A DNA stretch of 36,419 nt from Bacteroidaceae bacterium (GTDB lineage: Bacteria > Bacteroidota > Bacteroidia > Bacteroidales > Bacteroidaceae), in NCBI GenBank assembly GCA_011959205.1, contig BLLV01000207.1, positions 1 through 36,419 of the forward strand, in the 5' to 3' direction. The notes under the pieces are model-generated. The model was given only the letters and a program-made list of their open reading frames with translations. It searched no databases and had not been told where the DNA came from. Positions 24,990-33,652 of this stretch are shown piece by piece; positions within the stretch are counted from its first letter, which is position 1; every line of letters starts with the position of its first letter. The position numbers and the translations under genes were made by a program.

Positions 24990-27740
24990 ATGAAAAAAGT
25001 AATGTCAACTTTTTTGGTCGCGCTTGCTTCAAGTCTGACCATTATGGCGGCTGACAGTCCGAAATACGGACAACTTAAAGGCCGCATCCTTGACAATGAG
25101 AAGAACCCGCTGCCGGGAGCGGTGGTTATCATTGACAGCAACAAGCTGTCGGCGGTTACGGATCTCGACGGCTTTTTCTCGTTTGCCAACCTTTCATCCG
25201 GGGATCATAATCTGAAAGTAACTTATATCGGTTTTCTCCCGGTCAGTAAAACAATCGTGGTTTCGGAAGAATCGACGGTTGACGACATTGTAATGTCGGA
25301 TACATCACGGGAACTGAATGAAGTTGTAGTGACCGGCGTTTTCTCCGGGCAGCAAAGATCCATAAATGCCCAGAAGAACAATATCAATATAACCAATGTG
25401 GTGTCTGCCGACCAGATTGGCAAATTCCCCGACTCGAATATCGGAGACGCTCTGAAACGTATAAGCGGTATCAATGTGCAGTATGATCAGGGCGAGGCCC
25501 GTTTCGGTCAGGTACGCGGCACTCCGGCTGAGTTCAGTTCAGTGACAATCAACGGGTCAAGACTGCCATCGGCCGAGGGAGACATTCGCAATGTCCAGCT
25601 TGACCTCATACCGTCCGATATGATTCAGACAATAGAGGTCAGCAAGACACTTATGCCGGATCAGGACGGCGATGCCATCGGCGGTTCTATCAACCTCGTT
25701 ACGAAAAATTCTCCACACAGATTTACTGTCGGAGCCGTAGCGGGAACAGGCTACAACTGGATAAGCCGTAAGGCGCAGATGAATTTCGGACTCACTCTCG
25801 GTAACCGTTTCTTCAATGACCGCTTCGGAGTGATGCTTGCAGCCTCCTATAATAATGCGCCAGCCGGATCATATAATACAGAATTTATATGGGAAAAAGA
25901 TGACGACGGCAAAATCTATGTCAACGACTATCAGATAAGGCAGTATTTTGTCACCCGCGAGCGTCAGAGTTATTCGTTGTCGCTCGACTGGAAGTTCAAC
26001 GACTACAACAAGATATGGTTCAAAGGTATCTTCAACAACCGCAACGACTGGGAAAACCGCTATCGCACGACGTTGAAAGACATGACCCCGGAGGGGAAAG
26101 CCGATGTCAGGGTGCAGACCAAAGGTGGCACGCCCGACAACCGCAACGCCCGTCTGGAACGCCAACGCACCATGGACTTCACTCTCGGAGGCGAGAACCG
26201 TCTCGGCATTTTCGGTATTGACTGGAAATTAGGATATGCGAGAGCCTCCGAGGAAAGGCCTAACGAGCGCTATATCGATTATCGTCTGAAAAAACAGAAG
26301 TTCAGTATTGATCTGTCGAATCCGCGGGAGCCGCTTGCCACTCCGGAGGAAGGCTCCACTATTACACTCAATGATGATTTCTCACTCAAGGAACTGACAC
26401 AGCAGCAGGAAGATATTGTCGAGAAGGACTTCAAGGCAGCTCTTGATTTCAAGACAAAACTCAGCGACAGGGCAAAGCTCAAATTCGGCTTCAAATTCGT
26501 CAGCAAGTTCAAGAACAAAGAGATAGACTTCTACGAATACACTCCCATTGATGAGAAGGCCTTTGACAAGGATGCTTTCTCCCATACTGTCGATATGACT
26601 ACAGACCGTTTTATGCCTTCGGCTAAATACAAGGCGGGAACATTCATTGACAAATATTTTCTCGGCTTTCTGAATCTTGATGATAAAAATCAGTTTGAGA
26701 GCGAACAGGTGGCTGAGGACCTTGCGGGCAATTACCACGCCCGAGAGAATGTCACTTCCGGTTACATGCGCATCGACTCACGGCTCGCGGACAATCTTCA
26801 GTTTATGGGAGGATTGAGAGTGGAGAACACCGACTTGCGTTACATCGGCAGAATCTATGACGACGAGACCGGAGAGGTGTCGAAAACCGCGCCGGCAACT
26901 TCAAGCTACATAAACTTCCTCCCATCGCTTCTTCTGAAATGGGAGATAAATAAGGATTTCCTGTTCCGTGCGGGCTACAACCAGTCAATATCCCGTCCAA
27001 AATATTCGGCACTCGTCCCGGGAATGAAAATAAGCCGCGGCGACAATGAGATAACGGTGGGCAACCCCGGTCTGAAGGCAACCACATCACACAACATAGA
27101 CCTCAATGCCGAATATTACTGGAAGTCGATAGGACTTGTGTCTGCCGGTCTGTTCTATAAACGCATTGAGGGCTTTATTGTCGACGAGGTGGCCTACAAC
27201 AAGGAATACGAAGGGAATTTATGGACGAAATTCACTCAACCGAAGAACGGCGGCAATGCCAATATATTCGGTGTTGAGCTTGCATGGCAACGCGATTTCA
27301 GTTTCATCACACCGGCGATGAAATGCCTCGGACTTTATGCAACATATACCTATACACGTTCACGCATCACCGATTTCAATTTCGAGGGTCGTGAAAACGA
27401 AAAAGGTCTAAGTCTGCCGGGTTCCCCTGAACATACCGCTAATCTCTCGCTATATTTCGACAAGTGCGGTTTCTCCGCAAGAGCCTCATTCAACTATGCC
27501 TCGGCATTTATCGACGAAATGGGCGCAAGTTCATTCTACGACCGATACTATGATGCCGTGAAATATCTGGACCTGAACGTCAGCTACACATTCGGGCGCA
27601 AAACAAAAATAACCGTATATGCCGACTGCAACAACCTTCTCAACCAGCCTCTGCGCTATTACCAAGGCAGCAAGGACTACACGATGCAACAGGAATATTA
27701 CGGAGTGAAATTCAACGGCGGTGTAAAAGTAACATTCTAA
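24990..27740 (+). CDS. TonB-dependent outer-membrane receptor
   Basis: A 916-residue receptor. The signal peptide (MKKVMSTFLVALASSLTIMA) precedes a carboxypeptidase-regulatory-like domain (about 28-100, GRILDNEKNPLPGAVVIIDS, LKVTYIGFLPVSK). Next come the TonB box region ELNEVVVTG, the plug (DQIGKFPDSNIGDALKRISG, VRGTPAEFSSVTINGSRLPS, IEVSKTLMPDQDGDAIGGSI) and a C-terminal beta-barrel ending GGVKVTF. The plug sequence is the TonB-Xanth/Caul-like type rather than the SusC type, and no SusD partner gene follows. The next gene is a secreted phosphatase 12 nt downstream, and a PhoB-box-like repeat lies upstream. I infer uptake of a phosphorylated compound or phosphate-containing ligand under phosphate limitation. 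The substrate is unknown. Confidence 0.88.
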   Translation: MKKVMSTFLVALASSLTIMAADSPKYGQLKGRILDNEKNPLPGAVVIIDSNKLSAVTDLDGFFSFANLSSGDHNLKVTYIGFLPVSKTIVVSEESTVDDIVMSDTSRELNEVVVTGVFSGQQRSINAQKNNINITNVVSADQIGKFPDSNIGDALKRISGINVQYDQGEARFGQVRGTPAEFSSVTINGSRLPSAEGDIRNVQLDLIPSDMIQTIEVSKTLMPDQDGDAIGGSINLVTKNSPHRFTVGAVAGTGYNWISRKAQMNFGLTLGNRFFNDRFGVMLAASYNNAPAGSYNTEFIWEKDDDGKIYVNDYQIRQYFVTRERQSYSLSLDWKFNDYNKIWFKGIFNNRNDWENRYRTTLKDMTPEGKADVRVQTKGGTPDNRNARLERQRTMDFTLGGENRLGIFGIDWKLGYARASEERPNERYIDYRLKKQKFSIDLSNPREPLATPEEGSTITLNDDFSLKELTQQQEDIVEKDFKAALDFKTKLSDRAKLKFGFKFVSKFKNKEIDFYEYTPIDEKAFDKDAFSHTVDMTTDRFMPSAKYKAGTFIDKYFLGFLNLDDKNQFESEQVAEDLAGNYHARENVTSGYMRIDSRLADNLQFMGGLRVENTDLRYIGRIYDDETGEVSKTAPATSSYINFLPSLLLKWEINKDFLFRAGYNQSISRPKYSALVPGMKISRGDNEITVGNPGLKATTSHNIDLNAEYYWKSIGLVSAGLFYKRIEGFIVDEVAYNKEYEGNLWTKFTQPKNGGNANIFGVELAWQRDFSFITPAMKCLGLYATYTYTRSRITDFNFEGRENEKGLSLPGSPEHTANLSLYFDKCGFSARASFNYASAFIDEMGASSFYDRYYDAVKYLDLNVSYTFGRKTKITVYADCNNLLNQPLRYYQGSKDYTMQQEYYGVKFNGGVKVTF

Positions 27741-27752
27741 AAATACAAAACA

Positions 27753-28676
27753 ATGATTCGTAAATTACTTATCGCGGCTTTGGCTCTCATCCCCTCTTTT
27801 GGAGCCATTGCCCAGACTGAAATCGCCAAAGGCGATGTGAACCTTATGGTAGTGTCAGACCTCGGACGTAATGGTCACTATGACCAGAAGCCTGTTGCCG
27901 CGACGATGGGCAGAATTGCAGAACAAATAGGACCCGATGCTATTCTTGCTCTTGGCGACACACATCACTACGGCGGAGTGGAGAGTGTGACAGACCCCTT
28001 GTGGATGACCAACTATGAGCTTATCTACGACCAGCCGGAGCTTATGGTGAACTGGTATCCTATCTGCGGCAACCATGAATATCGCGGCAACACTCAGGCG
28101 GTTATCGACTATTCCGGCATATCCCGCCGTTGGGAGATGCCTGCGAGATATTACGCCAAGACCTTTGAAGATGACGGGACAACTGTCAAGGTGATATTTC
28201 TCGACACCACTCCTTTGATTGACAAATACAGGAAAAAGACCGACACATATCCCGATGCTGTGAATCAGGATACCGAAGCCCAGTTGCAATGGCTCGAAAA
28301 GACTTTGACTGAGGCGACGGAAGACTGGATCGTTGTGGTCGGTCATCATCCCATCTATGCCTATACCGATAAGTCGGAATCTGAGCGAACTGATATGCAG
28401 AAGAAAGTCGATACAATTCTACGTAAGCACAATGTAGATATGTATATCTGCGGTCATATTCACAATTATCAGCACATCCGCCGCCCAGATTCAAAAATCG
28501 ACTATGTGGTCAATACATCCGGCTCCCTCACGAGGACTCCGCAAAAAATTGATGGCACTGTTTTCTGCAATGATTCTCCCGGATTTTCAGTCCTAACCGC
28601 CGATAAAAATAATCTCAGACTGAATATGCTTGATAAGGATGGCAAAACGGTCCATATAGTAAACCGCACCAAATAA
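27753..28676 (+). CDS. Secreted metallophosphoesterase (purple acid phosphatase-like)
   Basis: A 307-residue calcineurin-like phosphoesterase with a signal peptide (IAALALIPSFGAIA, cut before QTEI), hence periplasmic or exported. All the metal-binding motifs are in order: SDLG (Asp36), LGDTHHYG (Asp69), GNHEY (Asn107-His108), GHHP (197-200) and GHIHNYQH (234-241). Length and motif form fit the small tartrate-resistant/purple acid phosphatase group. It is 12 nt after the TonB receptor gene, so the pair likely works together: the phosphatase frees phosphate from organic esters brought in or bound by the receptor. The specific substrate is not deducible. Confidence 0.9.
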   Translation: MIRKLLIAALALIPSFGAIAQTEIAKGDVNLMVVSDLGRNGHYDQKPVAATMGRIAEQIGPDAILALGDTHHYGGVESVTDPLWMTNYELIYDQPELMVNWYPICGNHEYRGNTQAVIDYSGISRRWEMPARYYAKTFEDDGTTVKVIFLDTTPLIDKYRKKTDTYPDAVNQDTEAQLQWLEKTLTEATEDWIVVVGHHPIYAYTDKSESERTDMQKKVDTILRKHNVDMYICGHIHNYQHIRRPDSKIDYVVNTSGSLTRTPQKIDGTVFCNDSPGFSVLTADKNNLRLNMLDKDGKTVHIVNRTK

Positions 28677-28718
28677 CACATGACTTATGTGATATTCTGA
28701 CAAATAACTACAAAAAAT

Positions 28719-28754
28719 CAGATACGTTTCATGCTCTTTCATGGAACGTATCTG
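28719..28754. terminator. Bidirectional terminator hairpin at the cargo's right edge
   Basis: A 15-bp stem, CAGATACGTTTCATG (28719-28733) with CATGGAACGTATCTG (28740-28754), with one G-T pair and a 6-nt loop. On the plus strand it is followed by a weak T-rich stretch. On the minus strand it is followed by TGATTTTTT, which makes a stronger terminator for transcription arriving from the regulator side. Confidence 0.65.
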
Positions 28755-28789
28755 ACTGTGTATTTTAATAATTCAAAAATTATCTAACA

Positions 28790-28948
28790 ATGAACAAGAT
28801 TCTCATTGTAGAAGCCTCCGAATCCGACCGTCGGCTTATGTCGGGCCTGCTCACGCGAGCCGGATACGAGCCGATTGCCGTTGATAAGATGGAGGCGGCA
28901 AAAGTCGAGGTGGCGAAGCTGCCGCCAGGCGCGGTCGTGGTCTCGGCG
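28790..28948 (+). pseudogene. Truncated response-regulator receiver domain
   Basis: The first 53 residues (MNKILIVEASESDRRLMSGL onward to PPGAVVVSA) are the beginning of a receiver domain, with the first strand and acidic cluster. The phosphoacceptor strand and everything after it are missing. From 28949 the frame runs into sequence antisense to the end of the AAA+ regulator gene. This looks like the stump of an RteB-like two-component regulator cut by a recombination event. The open frame continues to 29038 without recognisable content. Confidence 0.6.
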
Positions 28949-28952
28949 ATTT

Positions 28953-30305
28953 CTATTTATTTTCTCCGGAGTTTTTATTCTTTTTCATTTCCAGTCGTTG
29001 TTTTTTCTTTAGAGGGGGCAAGCCAAATCCATGCGTGATTTCTAATAACGTCATGAGATTATACAAATGGCTTCTTGATATGCCAAGCTCTTTTGCGGCT
29101 CTTATAACAACCCCTTTGTTATTCAGCAAAGCTGTTTTGATGCTATGGCTCTGGTCAATCAGCGAGTCATTCCTGTCAAGATGTGGCGTAAGGTTCATGT
29201 GAGAGGGCTTGATATACATGGAGTCAGCCATCATATAACTTTGTTTGAGAGCTTGATAAAGACCTCGAAGATTCTCATCCCACACATGGGCGCGAATAGT
29301 CTCCAGTGCATCTTTAGTGAATTTCCGTTCTGAAATTTTTGCCGTAAGGCAATATGCCCTCAATAGATTGTCTGCCAGCATCGGCAATTCCTCCTTAAAC
29401 TGGCTTAAAGAAGGAACGTTGATGATAAAGTCGCTGATAAGCGCGTATAACTCAGCGGAGAAGTCTCCGTTGCCTACCTCGTGTTCAAGGTATTTGTTTG
29501 TGGCGCAGATTATAAGACGGGGATTCTTGTCAGCGACAGGAGCATCCACAACTTTATTGATTTCCTCATACATAATTTTTTGAGCAACCCGATCGAGTTT
29601 GTCAATGTCATGAATATATAAGGTGCCCTTGTCGGCTTGGTCGAACATGTGCCTGACGCTTTTCCGGAATCGGTTCTCACACTCCACCGTCCATACAGTA
29701 TCATTGGGGATATTACTGTCTGAGCTACAGTTGGCAAATACAAACAACCCTTCGCATCGCGGGCTACTGAAATGGGCAATCTGCGCGAGGACTGCCTTAC
29801 CGGTTCCTCCGGCACCCATTATCAAAACCACATTATTCTTTCGGGGATTCAGCCTTTCACGGACTTGCAGACACTCACATTTTGCATGACTGAGCCATTT
29901 CAGAGGCGTTTCTTCGGAATACAGGACACTCAACGGCTCGGTCAGCGGGTCCACTCCAGTTATTGAGTGAGTGAAAATCTTACCGTTAGAGAGTTCCCAT
30001 ATATCAATCTCCCCACTTGGATGACCATTTACTCCAAGAAAACAGGTTTCGATCTCGGAATGGTTTATATGAACCCACGTCATGATTCTTCTGGCGACCG
30101 GGTCTTGTTGAGTGACATCAGACATAACGTGAGTATAGTTGCCGCCGTTAATCTCCGCTATTGCTTTTTTGAAGTCATGGGTTATGGTAACACGTGACCT
30201 CATTGCCGGGATTGAGTCCAGCAGCAGCGCGAGTGGCGCATCCTTTGAGGCAAAAAGGAGCACCTTCCATTCGGATAAAGGCATCTTTTTCGGTCGTTTT
30301 TTCAT
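28953..30305 (-). CDS. AAA+/Fis-type regulator lacking the GAFTGA loop
   Basis: From the ATG at 30305 this is a 450-residue protein. An upstream ATG at 30422 is possible, but the extra 39 residues look non-coding. The N terminus (about 10-90) resembles a receiver fold without the phosphoacceptor site (WKVLLFASKDAPLALLL). The AAA+ core has Walker A MGAGGTGKAVLAQ (163-175) and a Walker B-like GTLYIHDIDKL where the family usually has D-E. The GAFTGA loop that contacts sigma-54 is absent. A Fis-type HTH (VVIRAAKELGISRSHLYNLM) is near the C terminus, before a Lys-rich tail. It is probably a DNA-binding AAA+ regulator of the element that does not use sigma-54. Its position beside an RteC-like gene suggests control of excision or transfer. 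Confidence 0.7.
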   Translation of the reverse strand: MKKRPKKMPLSEWKVLLFASKDAPLALLLDSIPAMRSRVTITHDFKKAIAEINGGNYTHVMSDVTQQDPVARRIMTWVHINHSEIETCFLGVNGHPSGEIDIWELSNGKIFTHSITGVDPLTEPLSVLYSEETPLKWLSHAKCECLQVRERLNPRKNNVVLIMGAGGTGKAVLAQIAHFSSPRCEGLFVFANCSSDSNIPNDTVWTVECENRFRKSVRHMFDQADKGTLYIHDIDKLDRVAQKIMYEEINKVVDAPVADKNPRLIICATNKYLEHEVGNGDFSAELYALISDFIINVPSLSQFKEELPMLADNLLRAYCLTAKISERKFTKDALETIRAHVWDENLRGLYQALKQSYMMADSMYIKPSHMNLTPHLDRNDSLIDQSHSIKTALLNNKGVVIRAAKELGISRSHLYNLMTLLEITHGFGLPPLKKKQRLEMKKNKNSGENK

Positions 30306-30594
30306 TTTTTCTTCGATATATCCAATTTTGGGGGAGAAAATGAAGTCTTGAAATCTCAAATACACATTAAGAAACATTCTATCAGCAGATAAAGTTCTTT
30401 TGGTTGAAAACACTTTAGACATTTTTGAATGTAGAAAGACAGTTCAAAATACATTCTGAATACACTCAACTACATAAAGCACAGCAATTCAACGCATTGA
30501 CTAATAGACGACAACGAACAAAATTGACTATTCAGCTTGTTATGATTCTGCATTCACGGTTGAATGCCTCGAAACCACAAAAAACTATTTGTTT

Positions 30595-31221
30595 ATGGAA
30601 ACAAGACGTTTGGATCTGTTCCACCTGACAAATCTTGAAGTATTTAAGAATCTGCGTCAGGGCCTTTTCTCAGCAGAGCTTCCTGCACAACTCACAGACC
30701 TCATCATAACCATCCATGAGGTCACAGCAACAGGCTCACCCATGCACAACTACGCGCTGGAACTGCTTACTATCGCCGACATCCAGTTATCGGAAATCAA
30801 GAGCCGTATGATGCTCAATCAGGTCAACGAGGCGTTGGCATCAGCCTTCAATACCGCACACAGTTATGTGTCGCGAAAGCTCCAGTCGCTCTCTGCCATG
30901 ACCGGATTCACCCCTGAAACCGGTGTGCCGGACATCAAAAGCACCCTCCGCTGGCGCAAACCCAAATCACACTTCGCCCACCTGTGCCATGCCATAAAGG
31001 TAGGCGGCTGCATCATGGACGATGATTCGTTCTCAGAGCTGGTACGCAACATGGCGGCAGCACTCAACCTCGATGTAACAGTCCACTACGTCAACAACAT
31101 AATATCATCGCTCAAATCAAAGGATTCAAGCAAGAGCGTTACGGAATTTCTTGACGGCCTCAAAAAGGGCGTCGAAGAAGACGTGCAGCGCAGACTTGAC
31201 AATGAAGACGATAGAGCCTGA
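30595..31221 (+). CDS. RteC-like regulatory protein
   Basis: A 208-residue, mostly helical protein. The C-terminal half has the pattern of the RteC domain: a conserved Trp in TLRWRKPKSHFAHLCHAIKV (where RteC has W-x-G/x-K-x-x-L-x-x-L-x-Y-A-L), an acidic loop, LVRNMAAALNLDVTVHYVNN, and SVTEFLDGLKKGVEEDVQRR (RteC has R-x-x-FL-x-x-L). In CTnDOT, RteC activates the excision operon. Here it may act on the promoter upstream of the HTH pair at 7668. I use ATG 30595 rather than the TTG at 30589. The 290-nt gap separating it from the divergent AAA+ regulator (30306-30594) holds no perfect promoter consensus. Confidence 0.6.
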   Translation: METRRLDLFHLTNLEVFKNLRQGLFSAELPAQLTDLIITIHEVTATGSPMHNYALELLTIADIQLSEIKSRMMLNQVNEALASAFNTAHSYVSRKLQSLSAMTGFTPETGVPDIKSTLRWRKPKSHFAHLCHAIKVGGCIMDDDSFSELVRNMAAALNLDVTVHYVNNIISSLKSKDSSKSVTEFLDGLKKGVEEDVQRRLDNEDDRA

Positions 31222-31251
31222 TGTCCATCCACTAAATCCGAAATTCCCAGT

Positions 31252-31554
31252 ATGAAAGAATCTATACAATTTAACAGAGCACAGTTTGCCGAACTGTATC
31301 ACGCTCTGAAAGAAGACGGATGCTTCAATGAAGAGATTCCGCAGGAAGAACTCGTAAGAATCTTCGCAGACGCTGTCACCACAGACAGCCCCGAAGATGA
31401 AGTGTTCAAATCAATCACCTCCACCGGTCACTACGAGGGTTTCGACCCGGATGACGAGGAGGACGACATCGAATATATCGAAGATGATTTCGACGAATAT
31501 GACGACTTCGATGAATACGACCAATATGAAGAATATGAAAGCCTGAGCGCATAA
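31252..31554 (+). CDS. Small acidic protein with RteC-like N terminus
   Basis: A 100-residue protein 30 nt after the RteC-like gene and probably in its operon. The first ~40 residues (FNRAQFAELYHALKEDGCFN...EELVRIFADA) repeat the helix-loop-helix pattern of the RteC domain's middle part. The rest is an extremely acidic tail (DPDDEEDDIEYIEDDFDEYD and on), rich in Asp, Glu and Tyr. Such tails occur in DNA mimics and in proteins that modulate basic DNA-binding partners; this is only a suggestion. No homologue is recognised. Confidence 0.6.
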   Translation: MKESIQFNRAQFAELYHALKEDGCFNEEIPQEELVRIFADAVTTDSPEDEVFKSITSTGHYEGFDPDDEEDDIEYIEDDFDEYDDFDEYDQYEEYESLSA

Positions 31555-31583
31555 ATCACTATGTGAAAGCGCAATGAAATGAT

Positions 31584-31620
31584 AATCCCGGCCCATTCAG
31601 TAACTGAATGAGTCGGGATT
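31584..31620. terminator. Bidirectional terminator between convergent operons
   Basis: A long palindrome, AATCCCG (31584-31590) and CATTCAGT with ACTGAATG and CGGGATT (ending 31620), lies between the acidic-protein gene and the end of mobC and would end both transcripts. T-rich sequence follows on the plus side (GCTGTTTATATA). Confidence 0.7.
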
Positions 31621-31625
31621 GCTGT

Positions 31626-33626
31626 TTATATACCTTTGGGGAGCAATCTACATAGAACCGGATCTTCCTTGATGCGTTCTATTTCTCGTTCTACAAGGTC
31701 GCGGACATCTTTCTTAACCTGCTCGTAATTCTTCTGAATCACAAATTTCATTTTTGATTTGTCCTCTGTGTCATCCTTGAAGTCTGTAAGAATCGGAATC
31801 GGCCGGTATCTTGCTTCATCCGCCTTGACTTTCTCGGAGTCCACCACTATCTCGGCATGAAAGATTTTCTGGTCAATACGCTGGTCGATATTATCGGACA
31901 CGGAGCCTACAAACATACCCTGTGTCAGTGTCGAGATTTTGCTCTGCGGAATCAGACTGTCCATCTGGGTGTTGAACGAGTGGCTCACATCATTGCGGTT
32001 GATGCTCATGGACTGACGCTTCTGCAACACCTTGCCGAACCTTTCGGAAAGTGTCTTGGCGGTTTCGCCAACGACCTGTCCGGAGAAGATGTTTCCGACA
32101 GTATTCATCACCACCGCCGCCTCCTTGTCGCCATAGTCGCGTTTGAGCTGTGAGAAATCTTGAAAGCCGAGGCAGACGGCAACCTTATTGCTTCGTGCCG
32201 TTGCTATGAGATTGTCGAGTCCCTTGAAGTAAATAGTTGGTAATTCGTCAATTATCACTCCAGACTTCAACATTCCCTTCTTGTTGATGAGTTTGACAAT
32301 TCGGCTGTTATACAGACCGAGAGCCGCCCCGTAAATATTCTGACGGTCGGGATTATTGCCGACACACAGTATCTTCGGCTCTTTCGGATCGTTGATGTCG
32401 AGAGTGAAATCATCCCCGGTCATAATCCAGTATAACTGCGGCGAAATCATGCGGGTAAGAGGAATCTTTGCCGATGCTATCTGTCCCTGAAGCTGTTCCT
32501 GCGCGTTGCCCTGCCATGCGTCGATGAATGGCGAAAGATAGTTTTCCAGTTCCGGATAGCTTGTCAGAATCGGGAATATCTGTTCGTATGGCCGGCAAAG
32601 AAATTCTATCGCATGAGGGAACGTGCAATATTTACCATTCTCAAATCGCTTCAAATACCAGATGATAGCGGCGAACAGGACGATTGGCGACTCGACGAAG
32701 AAGTCTCCCTGCTTTTGCAGCCACGTGCGGTTCAAGTTCATCATGATGGTATATGCCGACTCGTAAGCGTCGGCAATATCCGTCATGAAATCGGGATGAA
32801 TAGGATTGCAGCGGTGAGAGTGTTCAGGGTCATCGAAGTTGATGAAGCAGAACCGAGGCGGGTATTGGCCATATTTATCCATGTTGTTCAACATGTGATT
32901 GTATGCAATCATCGTTAAATCAGGACTTTTGTAATCATAGACGTACAAGCTGAACCCCTTCTCAATCTGCTGCTTGATGAAGTTATTGACTACCGCGTAT
33001 GACTTGCCGGAGCCGGGGGTGCCAAGCACTATTGTAGCCCTGAATGGGTTTACGACGTTAATCCAGCCTCTGTTCCACTTCTTTTTGTAAAAGAATTTTG
33101 TGGGGAGGTTGATGGAATATTCATTTGTCTTCTTCTCGGTCTCCTGCATGAACGATTCATTTTCCTCGTTGAAGCGGTCGTCCATCATATTGTTCTTCAA
33201 CAAACGGCTTATCCATACACCTCCCAACAAGAGACAGATAAAACCTGCCACTGTAGTAATAATATAGAGAACCGTCAAAGGGATATAGAGCATCCACCAA
33301 TTGAGGAAGAACAGAGAGACACCAACCGACAGGATAATCCAGATTTGGCGCCATTGGATTTTCTCATTCTTGACACCCTTCGTGCCGAAGCACGAAAGGG
33401 CAAGAAAAAGTAGCGCCCACCATTTGGCGTTCCACGGATTGTTGAACAGTCCGCCGGCCTCATTGAGATTGCCGAGCACCTTCATTGTCTCGGCGTGGAA
33501 CCGCCAGCCGCCTATAAGCGACTGGCAGAACCAATAGATATTAGCGACCACAAGTATCATGGCTACGCCACGAAGCATATCCATGATTTTGGCAAGCGAC
33601 CGCAGGTCATCTTCTTGTTGTGACAT
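31626..33626 (-). CDS. mobC: Type IV coupling protein, TraG/TraD/VirD4-like (MobC)
   Basis: A 666-residue membrane ATPase that links the relaxosome to the transfer channel. Transmembrane segments lie at about 18-40, 68-82 and 93-140. The Walker A motif GTPGSGKS is at 202-209, and the Walker B region reads VIIDELPTIYFKG. A later RQNIYGAALGLYNSRIVKLI and GNIFSGQVVGETAKTLSERF are typical of the Bacteroides MobC/TraG group. It is the last gene of the mobA-mobB-mobC operon on the minus strand, 26 nt after mobB. Confidence 0.93.
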   Translation of the reverse strand: MSQQEDDLRSLAKIMDMLRGVAMILVVANIYWFCQSLIGGWRFHAETMKVLGNLNEAGGLFNNPWNAKWWALLFLALSCFGTKGVKNEKIQWRQIWIILSVGVSLFFLNWWMLYIPLTVLYIITTVAGFICLLLGGVWISRLLKNNMMDDRFNEENESFMQETEKKTNEYSINLPTKFFYKKKWNRGWINVVNPFRATIVLGTPGSGKSYAVVNNFIKQQIEKGFSLYVYDYKSPDLTMIAYNHMLNNMDKYGQYPPRFCFINFDDPEHSHRCNPIHPDFMTDIADAYESAYTIMMNLNRTWLQKQGDFFVESPIVLFAAIIWYLKRFENGKYCTFPHAIEFLCRPYEQIFPILTSYPELENYLSPFIDAWQGNAQEQLQGQIASAKIPLTRMISPQLYWIMTGDDFTLDINDPKEPKILCVGNNPDRQNIYGAALGLYNSRIVKLINKKGMLKSGVIIDELPTIYFKGLDNLIATARSNKVAVCLGFQDFSQLKRDYGDKEAAVVMNTVGNIFSGQVVGETAKTLSERFGKVLQKRQSMSINRNDVSHSFNTQMDSLIPQSKISTLTQGMFVGSVSDNIDQRIDQKIFHAEIVVDSEKVKADEARYRPIPILTDFKDDTEDKSKMKFVIQKNYEQVKKDVRDLVEREIERIKEDPVLCRLLPKGI

Positions 33627-33652
33627 ACTTGTTTTGATTTAGAAATTTAGAA

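Noticed and set aside
28953-30422. Classical sigma-54 enhancer-binding activator
   Set aside because: The AAA+ domain lacks the GAFTGA loop and a proper D-E Walker B, so activation through sigma-54 is not supported.
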